A stretch of DNA of 64,000 nucleotides from Rhodothermales bacterium (GTDB taxonomy: Bacteria > Bacteroidota > Rhodothermia > Rhodothermales > UBA10348). The position numbers were made by a program, and so were the translations under genes. This document shows, one piece after another, positions 8,111 to 17,042 of this stretch. Location of the stretch: positions 1-64,000 of the forward strand of contig JANQQV010000017.1 of assembly GCA_028284865.1 (NCBI GenBank), in the 5' to 3' direction. Position 1 is the first letter of the stretch; each line of letters opens with the position of its first letter. The notes under the pieces were generated by a model, which was given only the letters and a program-made list of their open reading frames with translations, was not told the DNA's origin and searched no databases.

Positions 8111-10693
8111 TCAGCGCGTTTGGGGGCGCTCGTTGTTCATCTGGATGATGTCAGCATTCCAGCGATAGTCACCAAGCAGGTGCGTGACGAAGTATTCCGC
8201 GCGCAGCCAGAACCAGTAGTCCGACATGCTGCCGTATCCGTGTCGCTGACCGGGGAATACGAAGAAGTCGAACCGCTTGTTGGCCTTGATCAGTGCATCT
8301 GCCATGCGGTACGTGTTCGCCGGATGCACATTGTTGTCTTCAAGCCCAGTCGTCAGCAACAGCCGCCCTTTCAGGTTGCCAGCCAACTCAGGGTTGGATT
8401 TGATATTGTACTTGAAGGAGACGTTGCCCTCGTCGTCAACGACTTCTTCCACGCCATGATGCTGCTCGGACCAGTACCGGTTGTAGATCTCATTCGTGTG
8501 GTTGCCCGCACTCGAGACCGCCACTTTGAAAAAGTCCGGATAGACGAGCATCGCCGCCGTCGACATGAATCCACCACCTGAGTGGCCGTAAATGCCGATC
8601 CGGTCGATGTCGATATAGTTGTGGCGATCCGCCAACTGCTCGGCAGCCACTTTCTTGTCGGCCAGGCCGTAGTCGCGCAGATTTCCGTACCCGTAGTTGT
8701 GATACCATTTCGAGCGGTTCGGATGACCACCACGGTTACCCACGGTGATCACAACCATCCCGAATTGAGCCAGTGCCGTTTCATAGCGATTCGTACTGAA
8801 CCACTTCGAAACCGATTCGGTCTGAGGACCGGGATAGACGTACTCAACCAGTGGATACTCCTTCGCTTCGTCGAAGTCGAACGGCTTGTACATCACGCCA
8901 TACAGGTCGGTGATGCCATCAGCAGCCTTGACGGTGAACGGCTCCGGGAATTGATACCCGGCTTCCAGAAGCTTGGAGAAGTCTGCCGTCTCCAGTTCGA
9001 CAACGACGCGACCATTGGAATCCTTGACAGCGGATACCGGAGTCGTGTTCACGCGGGAATAATTGTCCACAAAGAAGCGGCCTGATTCGCTGAATACCGC
9101 GCGATGGTCATAGTCGCCGGCATTGAGGAGTCGGAGGCCAGATCCGTCCAGGTTTACGCGGTAGGCGTGCTGGTAATACGGGTCTTCCCCTTCCTCTCGA
9201 CCATTCGCCTGGAAGTAGATCACCCCGGCTGACTGATCGACTCGCTGGATTCCTGCCCGGGTATTCCATGGCCCGGAGGTAATCTGGTTCTTCAGCGCTC
9301 CATCAGGGCCGTGCAGGTACAAGTGACCCCATCCGTCCTGTTCGGACCACCAGATCATGTCCCCATTGTCCAGCAGGTACGGATGGCGCGGCTCGATGTA
9401 GGTATTCATCCGCTCCTCGATGAGCACTTCCGTCTCACCGGTAGCAGCATCCACGCGGAATAGATCAACCCGTTTGTAGTCACGGCTCTTTCGATAAGCC
9501 AGGAAGCTGCCCGGATCGTTGGTGTTCCACGTGCGAACGAACGGAGACTCGTCGGCCGGGTAGCGGAATTGCGGCTTCGAGCCGACCTGGACTTCCTGAT
9601 CGACGAACGCCGAGTCGTTGACTGCCCAAACAGAGTCTGAGACAACAGAGCCCACCTGAAGGTGATACTGGGCTACGTTCTCTTCGCCCGGCATGCCGTA
9701 CTTGTAGCTCTCCAGCTGCGGCCGCTTGTCACCCGTGTAGTGGATGATCCACAGATCGCCAACTTCCCTGACATCCATTCGCATGACGGAGAAGAACTCG
9801 GATCCGGGTGACCAGATGATGTCAGCGCGCTTTCGCTCGTCTTTGTCTTCCTCGACTTGCTCTGCGGTGCGGCCATGGAACTGACTCAGTCGCCAGTTTG
9901 ACGCCACATATGAGAAAAACGGCTCCCCGTCGTGCGTGAGCTGGATTTCCTCGACTTCAACTTCGTCTTCTGCCTCCTGTGCATCATCACCTCTCTTGCC
10001 GCGACGAGCATCGACAATCCTCTGGAAGTCCTCGCCACTCATCTTGTAGAGATTGTCGTGGCGGGCAAAGACGACCCAGTTGCCATCAGGTGAAATGGAC
10101 GCCCAGCCTGGACGGTTGTCCGGCTTCTCCACATCATCCAGTTCGCGCAATGTCTGTGTGCGAACGTCGTATTCGAAGTAGAATACTTTATCGCGCATCT
10201 CAGGCTTCTTTTTGACGGCAGTCGAGTCTTGCTGTGTGTCGCCGGTCTCCGCCTCTTCATCCGGGACTTCTTCCTGGACGCTCGAAGTGACTTCGAATCG
10301 CAGCGTGTTCTGGTCGACGAACTTGATGTTGCGAATCGGGAGATTCTGTCCGTCAAACGGGTCCTTGACAATGCGCGTCAATTCTGCGGCAATCCGGTCA
10401 TTGTCGAAAACGGCCGTTTTCGTGCCCCGAACAGGGTCGACGAGCCAGTAGCTCATACCGTCCGACGTTTCGTAGGAATACCAGAAGGTCTCACCGCCTT
10501 CGATCCAGCGTGGTGAAACCGAAGTCGAATAAATGAGGTCGTTGATGCGATAGGGCGCCCAACGGGAAGCCAACTCATAGTTGGCCGTGCGATGGACATC
10601 ACTGCCGAGGGCCGCGCCGCCGTGGTGGTCCTGAGCGGAGGCGGTCGGAAGCGTCACCAGAAAGGCGATCGCGATAAGGAATGTGAAGCGCAT
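8111..10693 (-). CDS. Exported S9 family peptidase, dipeptidyl-peptidase IV type
   Basis: 860 residues from the ATG at 10693, which opens a signal peptide (MRFTFLIAIAF, cleavage after ASAQ region). An upstream extension to 10909 exists but would bury the signal peptide and overlap the divergent DksA-type gene, so it is rejected. The N-terminal two thirds form a DPP IV-type beta-propeller; the C-terminal alpha/beta-hydrolase domain carries GHSGG (Ser705), an Asp in LEDNNVHP and His in QRHGYGSMSDYW. DPP IV enzymes release X-Pro dipeptides from peptide N-termini. Family members act in the periplasm or at the surface. A charged loop (EVPDEEAETGD) interrupts the propeller. Confidence 0.93.
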   Translation of the reverse strand: MRFTFLIAIAFLVTLPTASAQDHHGGAALGSDVHRTANYELASRWAPYRINDLIYSTSVSPRWIEGGETFWYSYETSDGMSYWLVDPVRGTKTAVFDNDRIAAELTRIVKDPFDGQNLPIRNIKFVDQNTLRFEVTSSVQEEVPDEEAETGDTQQDSTAVKKKPEMRDKVFYFEYDVRTQTLRELDDVEKPDNRPGWASISPDGNWVVFARHDNLYKMSGEDFQRIVDARRGKRGDDAQEAEDEVEVEEIQLTHDGEPFFSYVASNWRLSQFHGRTAEQVEEDKDERKRADIIWSPGSEFFSVMRMDVREVGDLWIIHYTGDKRPQLESYKYGMPGEENVAQYHLQVGSVVSDSVWAVNDSAFVDQEVQVGSKPQFRYPADESPFVRTWNTNDPGSFLAYRKSRDYKRVDLFRVDAATGETEVLIEERMNTYIEPRHPYLLDNGDMIWWSEQDGWGHLYLHGPDGALKNQITSGPWNTRAGIQRVDQSAGVIYFQANGREEGEDPYYQHAYRVNLDGSGLRLLNAGDYDHRAVFSESGRFFVDNYSRVNTTPVSAVKDSNGRVVVELETADFSKLLEAGYQFPEPFTVKAADGITDLYGVMYKPFDFDEAKEYPLVEYVYPGPQTESVSKWFSTNRYETALAQFGMVVITVGNRGGHPNRSKWYHNYGYGNLRDYGLADKKVAAEQLADRHNYIDIDRIGIYGHSGGGFMSTAAMLVYPDFFKVAVSSAGNHTNEIYNRYWSEQHHGVEEVVDDEGNVSFKYNIKSNPELAGNLKGRLLLTTGLEDNNVHPANTYRMADALIKANKRFDFFVFPGQRHGYGSMSDYWFWLRAEYFVTHLLGDYRWNADIIQMNNERPQTR

Positions 10694-10810
10694 GGGCCTG
10701 AAGAACACTGGAATGAGATACAATCGGGGTACAGAACCGCAATGTATCTTGTCAGCCACCGAATCGAAAGAACCCGGGCAAATACCCGGAAAAGCCCTAC
10801 ACCCGACGCG

Positions 10811-11149
10811 ATGACGCCCGACAAACAAGGCAACTTCAAACCCGTCCTGGAAGCGTTGAAGGCGGAGATTGAAGCTGAGTTGACAGGCGGTCCCGAAAAG
10901 GGCGCCCATATCCGACCCGACAATGCGATCGGTCGGCTCACCCGCATGGAAGCCATCCAGGCCCAGAGCATCTCAGAGGCTGGAAAAGCCCGACTTCGAA
11001 AACGATTGCCGCAAATCGATCGCGCGTTGAAAGCCGTTGACGAAGGGACGTACGGGACCTGCGTTAGGTGTGGAGGGGCGATACCGGCCGGGCGGCTGGA
11101 AATACGTCCTGAAAGTCGGCTGTGCGTTGGCTGCGCAGCGCGAACTTGA
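10811..11149 (+). CDS. TraR/DksA-type C4 zinc-finger protein
   Basis: 112 residues from the ATG at 10811; a longer frame from 10592 would run over the 5' end of the divergent peptidase gene and is rejected. The C-terminus carries a C4 zinc finger, CVRCGG (Cys84, Cys87) and CVGC (Cys105, Cys108), after a predicted coiled coil (residues about 45-78) as in DksA/TraR proteins, which bind the RNA polymerase secondary channel. It is shorter than E. coli DksA (151 residues), and I see no clear DxxDxA tip motif, so regulation of polymerase is plausible but not assured. Confidence 0.82.
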   Translation: MTPDKQGNFKPVLEALKAEIEAELTGGPEKGAHIRPDNAIGRLTRMEAIQAQSISEAGKARLRKRLPQIDRALKAVDEGTYGTCVRCGGAIPAGRLEIRPESRLCVGCAART

Positions 11150-11244
11150 CCATCACCACGAAGATGAATTGCTCGCAAGGAGTAACGTCGAAGGTCCGGT
11201 GAAGACAGAGGGTCGTTCTCACCAGACAGTCCCGGACCCATTCC

Positions 11245-11682
11245 ATGCGTTGGTTGCTTTCTCTTTTTCTCGTTTCTGCGCTGCTCGTCGGCTGTTCCAG
11301 TTCTTCCGATTCCGACAATCCAGTTGGACCTGTCATGGAAGAAGATGACTCCGACAACGGTTCAGATGTCCCTGCCACGGCCCGTTTTGCCCAGGATGTG
11401 TTGCCTCTCTTCCAGCAGTCTTGCGCCTCATCCGGGTGTCACGGATCAAGCGCGTCCAGCGGGGTTCGACTGTCCTCCTATGAGGCAACCATGTCGTCCA
11501 CAGGCTCTCAGTATGGTACGTTGATTGTCCAGCCGGGTAATGCTTCTGCCTCTCCGCTAGTAGATAAAATCCAGACCAATCCTGATCGGGGTCAGCGCAT
11601 GCCATTGGGTAGGGCGGCCTGGTCGACTTCCCAAATCCAGACGGTTGTGGACTGGATCAATGCAGGCGCATTGAACAACTGA
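11245..11682 (+). CDS. Lipoprotein c-type cytochrome with CX4CH haem site
   Basis: 145 residues. A lipobox LLVGC (Cys17) is followed by a Ser/Asp/Glu-rich linker and a small cytochrome domain. The haem site is CASSGCH (Cys60, Cys65, His66), a five-residue-step CX4CH form rather than CXXCH; Met119 in QRMPLG is the likely second axial ligand. Similar domains with CX4CH sites occur in surface cytochromes of Bacteroidota and Planctomycetes. The gene is 8 bp upstream of the YceI gene and forms an operon with it and the DUF5777 barrel; electron transfer at the outer membrane is the probable role, by inference. Confidence 0.85.
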   Translation: MRWLLSLFLVSALLVGCSSSSDSDNPVGPVMEEDDSDNGSDVPATARFAQDVLPLFQQSCASSGCHGSSASSGVRLSSYEATMSSTGSQYGTLIVQPGNASASPLVDKIQTNPDRGQRMPLGRAAWSTSQIQTVVDWINAGALNN

Positions 11683-11689
11683 CGCACCC

Positions 11690-12250
11690 ATGCACCGACT
11701 CCTTCTGATTTTCTGCGGTCTGCTACTCTCATCGCAGGTGCTGGCTCAGTCCTACACCTCCGAGGACGGCTATGTGGCATTCCATTCAAAGGTCCCTCTG
11801 CATGACTTTACCGGGGAAGCCAATACGTTGATTGGCAGCATTGATTTCTCGGAGGGCGTGGTCGATTTCTACGTCGATCTCGAGACGCTGAAGACGGGCA
11901 ACCGGAAGCGCGACCGGGATATGCGTCGCACGCTGAATACAGAAGAGCATCCGTTTGCCTCTTTCTACGGGACGCTCGGGAATCTTGAGCAGCTTGCCTC
12001 CGCAGGGACAGGGGATGTCCTCGATGTTCTCGTCACCGGGGCATTCAGCGTGAATGGCATCTCTCGCGATATTGAAGTCCCGGGCACAATCACGTTGCAA
12101 GACGGCAGCATTTCGGTGGAGGCCGCATGGGAAATCCTGCTAGATGACTACGAGGTGGTTCCACCTCGACTCCTGTTCATGAAAGTTGATGAGGTCCAGC
12201 GCCTTGAAATCAAGACTACCCTTCTTCTCCAGGACCCGGAATCAGACTGA
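11690..12250 (+). CDS. YceI family periplasmic lipid-binding-like protein
   Basis: 186 residues with a signal peptide ending VLAQ. The YceI lipocalin-like fold is recognisable from VAFHSKVPLHDFTGEA, the strand pair GSIDFSEGVVDFYVDLETL, RDRDMRRTLNTEEHP and GAFSVNGISRDIEVPG. YceI proteins bind long isoprenoids or related amphiphiles in a barrel pocket. The position between a cytochrome and a DUF5777 barrel is a conserved arrangement in Bacteroidota as I know it, with no settled function. The end overlaps the start of the next gene by 65 bp. Confidence 0.93.
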   Translation: MHRLLLIFCGLLLSSQVLAQSYTSEDGYVAFHSKVPLHDFTGEANTLIGSIDFSEGVVDFYVDLETLKTGNRKRDRDMRRTLNTEEHPFASFYGTLGNLEQLASAGTGDVLDVLVTGAFSVNGISRDIEVPGTITLQDGSISVEAAWEILLDDYEVVPPRLLFMKVDEVQRLEIKTTLLLQDPESD

Positions 12251-13103
12251 TCGATGGAACGAGGCTCCTGAATGGGCCCTGTCATTCCCGGTTTTCCTCG
12301 TCTGTTTGGTTGTCCTGGCCGCTTCCGTGCAACCGGCCCACTCCCAGATGCCTCGTGAGCGGTCATCGCAAGCCGCGGCAGATGATCTGTTTTGGGCGCC
12401 GTCAGTGGTCATCCTGCCGTCGGTCACACATGTCGGTAAAGGCATGATGGACTTTCAGATCCAACATGCGTTCGGGCTTCTTGATGACGGGGCAAATGGA
12501 CTCTGGGGATTGGACGCTCCGGCCAACATCCGATTCGGATTCGAGATCGGACTTTCCGACAATGTCACACTGGACATCGGTCGTTCGCGCTTCAACAAGG
12601 TGTTTGATTTCGGACTGAAAGGGACGGTCTACGAGAAATCACGCGTCCAAATTGGACTGTTGGGTACAGCAGGCATTGAGACGTTGAAAGATGGTCGATC
12701 GGCTGGAGACCGGATGTCCTTCTATTCCGGTGCATTGGTTGCAGCCCGGGTGACTCCATCCTTGGTTATCCAGGCGCTCCCATCGCTTGCCCATTTCAAC
12801 CTGGTCGCCGACGGGATGGACAACTCGGCTGTTGTGCTTGGACTCGTCGGGAAGTGGGATGCCTCAGATCAGGTGGCCGTGTATGTCGAGACGCTTCCAG
12901 TATTGAGCGGTGAAGTACCGGGTGCGGAAACCGCGTTTTCGGTGGGCACCGATCTGGAAGTCGGTGGACATGTGTTTCAACTGTTCCTGACCACATCCCA
13001 GTGGATGACCCCTCAGCATGCCGTATTCCTGTCGCGCGATAGCATCGCGGATCGGGATGTGCGCCTCGGATTCAATGTGCACCGGGTGTTCGGGCTTCGA
13101 TGA
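12186..13103 (+). CDS. DUF5777 family outer-membrane beta-barrel protein
   Basis: 305 residues. A hydrophobic signal segment (residues about 33-53, ending AHSQ) sits behind an unusually long 30-residue N-terminal leader. The only ATG codons in frame upstream of that segment are at 12186 and 12189, inside the YceI gene, so this start gives a 65-bp overlap; a non-ATG start closer to the signal peptide is possible. The mature part has alternating strands typical of a barrel (IRFGFEIGLSDNVTLDIGRSR) and a DUF5777-like N-terminus (PSVVILPSVTHVGKGMMDF). It ends in the YceI/cytochrome operon and overlaps the convergent cutC by 32 bp at the 3' ends. Confidence 0.82.
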   Translation: MMRSSALKSRLPFFSRTRNQTDRWNEAPEWALSFPVFLVCLVVLAASVQPAHSQMPRERSSQAAADDLFWAPSVVILPSVTHVGKGMMDFQIQHAFGLLDDGANGLWGLDAPANIRFGFEIGLSDNVTLDIGRSRFNKVFDFGLKGTVYEKSRVQIGLLGTAGIETLKDGRSAGDRMSFYSGALVAARVTPSLVIQALPSLAHFNLVADGMDNSAVVLGLVGKWDASDQVAVYVETLPVLSGEVPGAETAFSVGTDLEVGGHVFQLFLTTSQWMTPQHAVFLSRDSIADRDVRLGFNVHRVFGLR

Positions 13104-13887
13104 TGTGACGCAGCTGCCGTACCAAGTCCGGATTTACCACCTGGTCGGCGGATGCCCTGTGATCTGAACGCACGCTGTAGTCCGAGAGCACGCTTGAGTA
13201 CGCGTGGAGGGAATAGGTGCCTCTCAGCGAATCCATTATGTGCGGCGCGTTTTCGTGGTCTACGCCGCCTCCAATGACCCATTCGATGCCCTCGGGCGAC
13301 TTGCCCAGATATTCAATCAGGGTGCCCAGGTTGTTCGATGCGCTGGCAGCGCTCCCCCAAGGCGCTCCTGAAGTCAGAATGCGCTGGACTCCGAGTTCAG
13401 TCAGCGATGCAATGTGGTTTTCTGGCGTGGAAAGGGCGTCAAATGCGCGGTGCATGGTGACCTGAACACCACTTGAGTGCGACGTATCCATCAAGATCTC
13501 CATCGCAATTAGATCGAGCATGCCGTCGCGAACGACTCCGAAAACCACACCGTGCGCACCTGCCTTTGCAAGATCACGGATACTCTGCGCCATCCGGCGG
13601 ATCTCGGCGGCGTCATAGTCGAACAGTCCGTCTCGTGGACGAACCATGGCCAGCACGGTCACGTCGTCCGGGACTGCGCTGCGAATGGCCTCGATAATGC
13701 TTGCATCGGGTGTCAATCCGCCGACACCCATTCCAGCACAGCACTCCAGACGGTCTGCGCCTCCTTCGGCTGCAGCTCGAGCGTTGGCAAGCGATTGTTC
13801 AAGCGTGTCACACGCGATGCAGATTTCCAGAGGTCGATGCACAGCTGCTCGATGAGTTGAGAGATGGTCCGCTGCAAAAGTAGGCAT
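13072..13887 (-). CDS. cutC: Copper homeostasis protein CutC
   Basis: 271 residues forming a TIM-barrel. CutC hallmarks are visible: LEICIACDTLEQSLANARAA with EGGADRLECCAGMGVGGLTP, VTVLAMVRPRDGLFDYD, GAHGVVFGVV, VTMHRAFDAL and RILTSGAPWGSA. The family has been tied to copper tolerance in E. coli and to copper binding in other species, but its enzymatic role is unclear. The N-terminus is about 15 residues longer than usual; a GTG at 13842 just before RPLEICIACD is an alternative start. Divergent from the M20 peptidase and 3'-overlapping the DUF5777 gene. Confidence 0.9.
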   Translation of the reverse strand: MPTFAADHLSTHRAAVHRPLEICIACDTLEQSLANARAAAEGGADRLECCAGMGVGGLTPDASIIEAIRSAVPDDVTVLAMVRPRDGLFDYDAAEIRRMAQSIRDLAKAGAHGVVFGVVRDGMLDLIAMEILMDTSHSSGVQVTMHRAFDALSTPENHIASLTELGVQRILTSGAPWGSAASASNNLGTLIEYLGKSPEGIEWVIGGGVDHENAPHIMDSLRGTYSLHAYSSVLSDYSVRSDHRASADQVVNPDLVRQLRHIIEARTPGAH

Positions 13888-13972
13888 GGAAGTGGCAGTT
13901 TAAAGACCCTTATCTTTCGAGCCGTTTCGCCCGGCACGGGTACCTGCCAAATCCAGTAATCCGGATCGTCCC

Positions 13973-15295
13973 ATGACCCGTCGTGTCTCCCTTCTTTTCA
14001 TTCCCATTCTCCTTCTGACCATGACCCTCACCAGTGACGTTTCTGCGCGACAGAATCTGGACGAGACTGAACAGCACATTGCGTCGTTCATCGATAGTCG
14101 GGTCGAGGCGGCGATTTCCTTGTTGGAGCGCGTCGTCAACATCAATTCCGGTTCGATGAATTTCGACGGCGTCCAGGAAGTAGGAGCCGTGTTCCGGGAA
14201 GAACTCGAAGGCATTGGATTCGAGACCTGGTGGGTCGATGGAACGGCCTTCGATCGCGCCGGTCACCTGTTTGCCCGCATCGGGACGCGCGGCCCTCATT
14301 TTCTGCTGATCGGGCATCTTGATACGGTCTTCGAGCTGGATAGCCCCTTCCAGGTCTTCACTCGTGAATCGGAGGGCCGCGCGAAAGGCCCCGGCGTCAT
14401 TGACATGAAAGGCGGTGATGTGGTCATGGTGGAGGTCGCTCGCGCCCTGAAGGCTGCAGGCGTACTGGATGACATGACCATCACCATCGCATTGATTGGA
14501 GACGAGGAGTCTTCGGGCGATCCTCTTGAGCTGGGTCGTGCCTCGCTGGAAGAAGCGGCGCGGGAAGCAGACGTGGTCATGGCATTCGAGCCGGGCGACG
14601 GAGATCCGGGCACGGCAGTGTTGGCCCGCCGAGGATTCACGGGATGGGAGCTGCACACGACCGGAGTTCGTGCGCACTCTTCGTCCGTCTTCTCGGGCAC
14701 GACTGGCTACGGGTCCATCTACGAAGCTGCCAGGATCCTGACGCGATTCCAGGAGGAATTAGTGGGCGAAGAATTACTCACGTTCAACCCGGGCCTGATT
14801 CTGGGTGGAACGGCCGTAGAGTTTGACGAGGAAAACGATCGCGGTTCTGCATTCGGGAAAACGAACGTGGTCGCCGGCAAAACCGTCGTTTCCGGTGACC
14901 TCAGAACGATTTCGCCTGAGCAACGCGAGGCGATCAAGGAGCGCATGCGGGGATTGATCACGGATAACCTACCGCGTACGACGGCGAAGCTCACCTTCCG
15001 GGACAGCTATCCTCCCATGGGTCAGACGGAGGGGAATGAGCGCCTGCTGGCCATTCTGAATCAAGCCAGTCTTGACACGGGGTATGGACCGATTGTCGCC
15101 GGAGACCCAAGCAAGGCAGGAGCAGCAGACGTTTCGTTCGCTGCGGGGTACGTCGATATGGCCATCGACGGACTGGGGATGACCGGAGGTGGGACGCACA
15201 CCACGGAGGAATGGGCCGACTTGTCCACGCTCCCCATGCAGGCTACACGCGCTGCCGTTGCGATGTACCGCATCGCTCGCGACTGGTCCGAGTAG
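13973..15295 (+). CDS. Exported M20 family metallopeptidase (glutamate carboxypeptidase-like)
   Basis: 440 residues with a signal peptide (SLLFIPILLLTMTLT...). M20 zinc ligands are present: IGHLDTVF (His and Asp), KGPGVIDMKGG (bridging Asp), the catalytic Glu and ligand in GDEESSGD, and later ADVSFAAG and GGGTHTTEEWADL near the C-terminus. The order and spacing resemble carboxypeptidase G2, which removes C-terminal glutamate from folates and dipeptides; substrate is not determined by sequence. An AbgT-family transporter is encoded about 30 kb away. Single gene, divergent from cutC. Confidence 0.92.
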   Translation: MTRRVSLLFIPILLLTMTLTSDVSARQNLDETEQHIASFIDSRVEAAISLLERVVNINSGSMNFDGVQEVGAVFREELEGIGFETWWVDGTAFDRAGHLFARIGTRGPHFLLIGHLDTVFELDSPFQVFTRESEGRAKGPGVIDMKGGDVVMVEVARALKAAGVLDDMTITIALIGDEESSGDPLELGRASLEEAAREADVVMAFEPGDGDPGTAVLARRGFTGWELHTTGVRAHSSSVFSGTTGYGSIYEAARILTRFQEELVGEELLTFNPGLILGGTAVEFDEENDRGSAFGKTNVVAGKTVVSGDLRTISPEQREAIKERMRGLITDNLPRTTAKLTFRDSYPPMGQTEGNERLLAILNQASLDTGYGPIVAGDPSKAGAADVSFAAGYVDMAIDGLGMTGGGTHTTEEWADLSTLPMQATRAAVAMYRIARDWSE

Positions 15296-15358
15296 ACCGG
15301 AAAATTCAATGCCGGTTTTTCGGTGGACGTGTGACTCCCGGATTGCGGAGATTGGAGC

Positions 15359-16444
15359 ATGAATGATCGCACGCTTACAACTTCGCAGCTGCCCGCCCGG
15401 GAAGAGATGGTCCATGCCTTCCTGAACCGGGATACCAACTATGAGGGCATTTTCCTCACAGCGGTGAGGACAACGGGCATCTTCTGCCGGCCGAGTTGCT
15501 CGGCACGGAAGCCCAAGCCGGAAAACGTGGAGTTTTTCTCCACTACCAAAGAGGCACTCGATCGGGGGTATCGGCCATGCAAGCGGTGTCGGCCGATGGA
15601 ACCGTTGGGTCAGGCGCCGGAATGGGTGCAACCCTTGATTTCAGCACTTGACGAGGATCCCGTTCGCCGGTGGAAGGATGCTGACCTGCGGGCCATGGGG
15701 TTGGACCCCGATCGCGTCCGACGGTGGTTTGTCAAACAGCATGGAATGACGTTTCATGCCTTCAGCAGAAGCCGTCGACTGGGAGGAGCCTTGGGAACGA
15801 TGAAGGAAGGGAAATCGCTGACAGAAGCTGCATTCGATCACGGGTATGAATCCCTTTCCGGATTCAGGGACGCGATTGCGCGAATCACCGGCGTTCCGGC
15901 AGGCGAAGCGACGGACAAAGGCGCCCTGTACCTGCACCGACTCGAGACTCCGCTTGGACCCATGCTGGCAGGCGCAACAGACAAGGCGGTGTGCCTGCTC
16001 GAGTTCATCGATCGTCCGATGCTGCCCACGCAGTTGACCCGAATCCGCAAGCGATTCTCAGAGGTCCCGGTTCCGCAGTCGAACCCGGTCATTGAGAAGT
16101 TGGCCTCAGAGCTGGAAGCCTACTTCAAAGGGGAGCTACAAGCGTTTTCGACTCCGCTGGATTTGCGGGGAACGGCCTTTCAGGAAGAGGTGTGGCAAGC
16201 GCTCCTCCAGGTTGGATATGGTCAAACTGCATCGTACGGCGACTTGGCAAAGACCATCGGCAACCCCGGATCTGTACGCGCCGTGGCCCGGGCGAACGGC
16301 GACAACCGGATGGCCATTTTGATTCCATGCCACCGAATCATTGGCTCGGACGGGTCACTGACAGGATATGGTGGGGGACTGCATCGAAAGAAGTTCTTGT
16401 TGGAGCTCGAGCAGGGTATTCGTTCGCCCGGACTTTTTGATTGA
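15359..16444 (+). CDS. ada: Ada: bifunctional DNA alkylation repair protein and transcriptional activator
   Basis: 361 residues with the full Ada layout. Residues 1-80 are the Zn-bound phosphotriester methyl acceptor domain (Cys43, Cys47, Cys74, Cys77 in FCRPSC and PCKRC). Residues about 95-180 are an AraC-type helix-turn-helix region. The C-terminal half is the O6-methylguanine methyltransferase, with the acceptor Cys324 in IPCHRIIG. Methylated Ada activates its own gene and other alkylation-response genes. An AlkD-like glycosylase is encoded at 29627, but not as part of this unit. marR follows 124 bp downstream with its own operator. Confidence 0.95.
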   Translation: MNDRTLTTSQLPAREEMVHAFLNRDTNYEGIFLTAVRTTGIFCRPSCSARKPKPENVEFFSTTKEALDRGYRPCKRCRPMEPLGQAPEWVQPLISALDEDPVRRWKDADLRAMGLDPDRVRRWFVKQHGMTFHAFSRSRRLGGALGTMKEGKSLTEAAFDHGYESLSGFRDAIARITGVPAGEATDKGALYLHRLETPLGPMLAGATDKAVCLLEFIDRPMLPTQLTRIRKRFSEVPVPQSNPVIEKLASELEAYFKGELQAFSTPLDLRGTAFQEEVWQALLQVGYGQTASYGDLAKTIGNPGSVRAVARANGDNRMAILIPCHRIIGSDGSLTGYGGGLHRKKFLLELEQGIRSPGLFD

Positions 16445-16508
16445 GCATTGGGTGGACGGAATGCTCTGGGAGTGAACCATAGCGTGTGCGTTCGCCACGT
16501 AACACAAT

Positions 16509-16524
16509 AGTTGACTGGTCAACT
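16509..16524. promoter_or_regulatory. Palindromic operator candidate for MarR-type regulator
   Basis: AGTTGAC and GTCAACT are perfect 7-bp inverted arms around TG, 45 bp upstream of the marR ATG. This sequence matches the TTGAC/GTCAA palindromes often bound by MarR-family dimers, and it overlaps the putative -35 element, which fits autorepression. Confidence 0.7.
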
Positions 16525-16538
16525 TATTGCTGTAGATT
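16511..16538 (+). promoter_or_regulatory. Candidate promoter of marR
   Basis: TTGACT at 16511-16516, then a 16-base spacer and TAGATT at 16533-16538 resemble sigma-70 -35 and -10 boxes. The -35 box lies inside the palindrome at 16509-16524. Sequence match only; sigma consensus in this lineage may differ. Confidence 0.4.
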
Positions 16539-16568
16539 GAACCCCTCCTGCAACATTGCTTTCCTGGC

Positions 16569-17033
16569 ATGGCCTCCATCCTCGGAGAACTCAAACAGAC
16601 CAAGCCGTTTCCGACACCCGGACTGGAAACAGGCGCGTCCCTGCTTCGAACTGCTGCCCAGTTACGCAGACTCCTTGAACAGGAGATGGGTACGCACGAG
16701 ATGACGCTTCAACAATTCAACGTGCTTCGCATCCTGCGTGGTGCGGACGAGCCGCTTCCCACCATGGAGATCGCGGACAGAATGGTTGAACCAGAACCAG
16801 GAATCACTCGGCTGCTGGGTCGGATCGAAGAGAAGGGGTTGATCTCCCGATCCCGTTGCACGGAGGATGGCAGGAGGGTACTTGCCGAAATCACGACGGA
16901 AGGGGTCGCCGTTTTGGAAGAGATCGGCGAGCCCACGGACTATCTATGTCCTGACGATGGCGCGGCCTTGTCAGCCGAGGAACTTGACCAACTCCTATCG
17001 CTGCTCTCGAAAGTCCGGCGAGCCATGGGCTAG
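16569..17033 (+). CDS. MarR family transcriptional regulator
   Basis: 154 residues. A winged-helix core is visible: MTLQQFNVLRILRGADEPLPTMEIADRM, then the recognition helix PGITRLLGRIEEKGLI and the wing SRSRCTEDGRRVLAEIT. Dimerisation helices flank it. It sits just downstream of a perfect palindrome overlapping its probable promoter, so it most likely represses itself. No drug-efflux or catabolic gene is co-directional next to it; pnuC converges 9 bp beyond its stop. Confidence 0.92.
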   Translation: MASILGELKQTKPFPTPGLETGASLLRTAAQLRRLLEQEMGTHEMTLQQFNVLRILRGADEPLPTMEIADRMVEPEPGITRLLGRIEEKGLISRSRCTEDGRRVLAEITTEGVAVLEEIGEPTDYLCPDDGAALSAEELDQLLSLLSKVRRAMG

Positions 17034-17042
17034 GGGATTGCA

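Noticed and set aside
7908-8168. 86-residue plus-strand frame through the 36-bp repeats
   Set aside because: Open in every plus-strand frame because the repeat length is a multiple of three; no ribosome-binding site or family, so repetition alone explains the frame.
13910-14677. 255-residue minus-strand frame
   Set aside because: Antisense to the M20 peptidase, whose metal motifs are unmistakable.
15296-15358. Weak inverted repeat between the M20 and ada genes
   Set aside because: Only about nine pairs with a long loop and mismatched centre; not enough for a terminator call.
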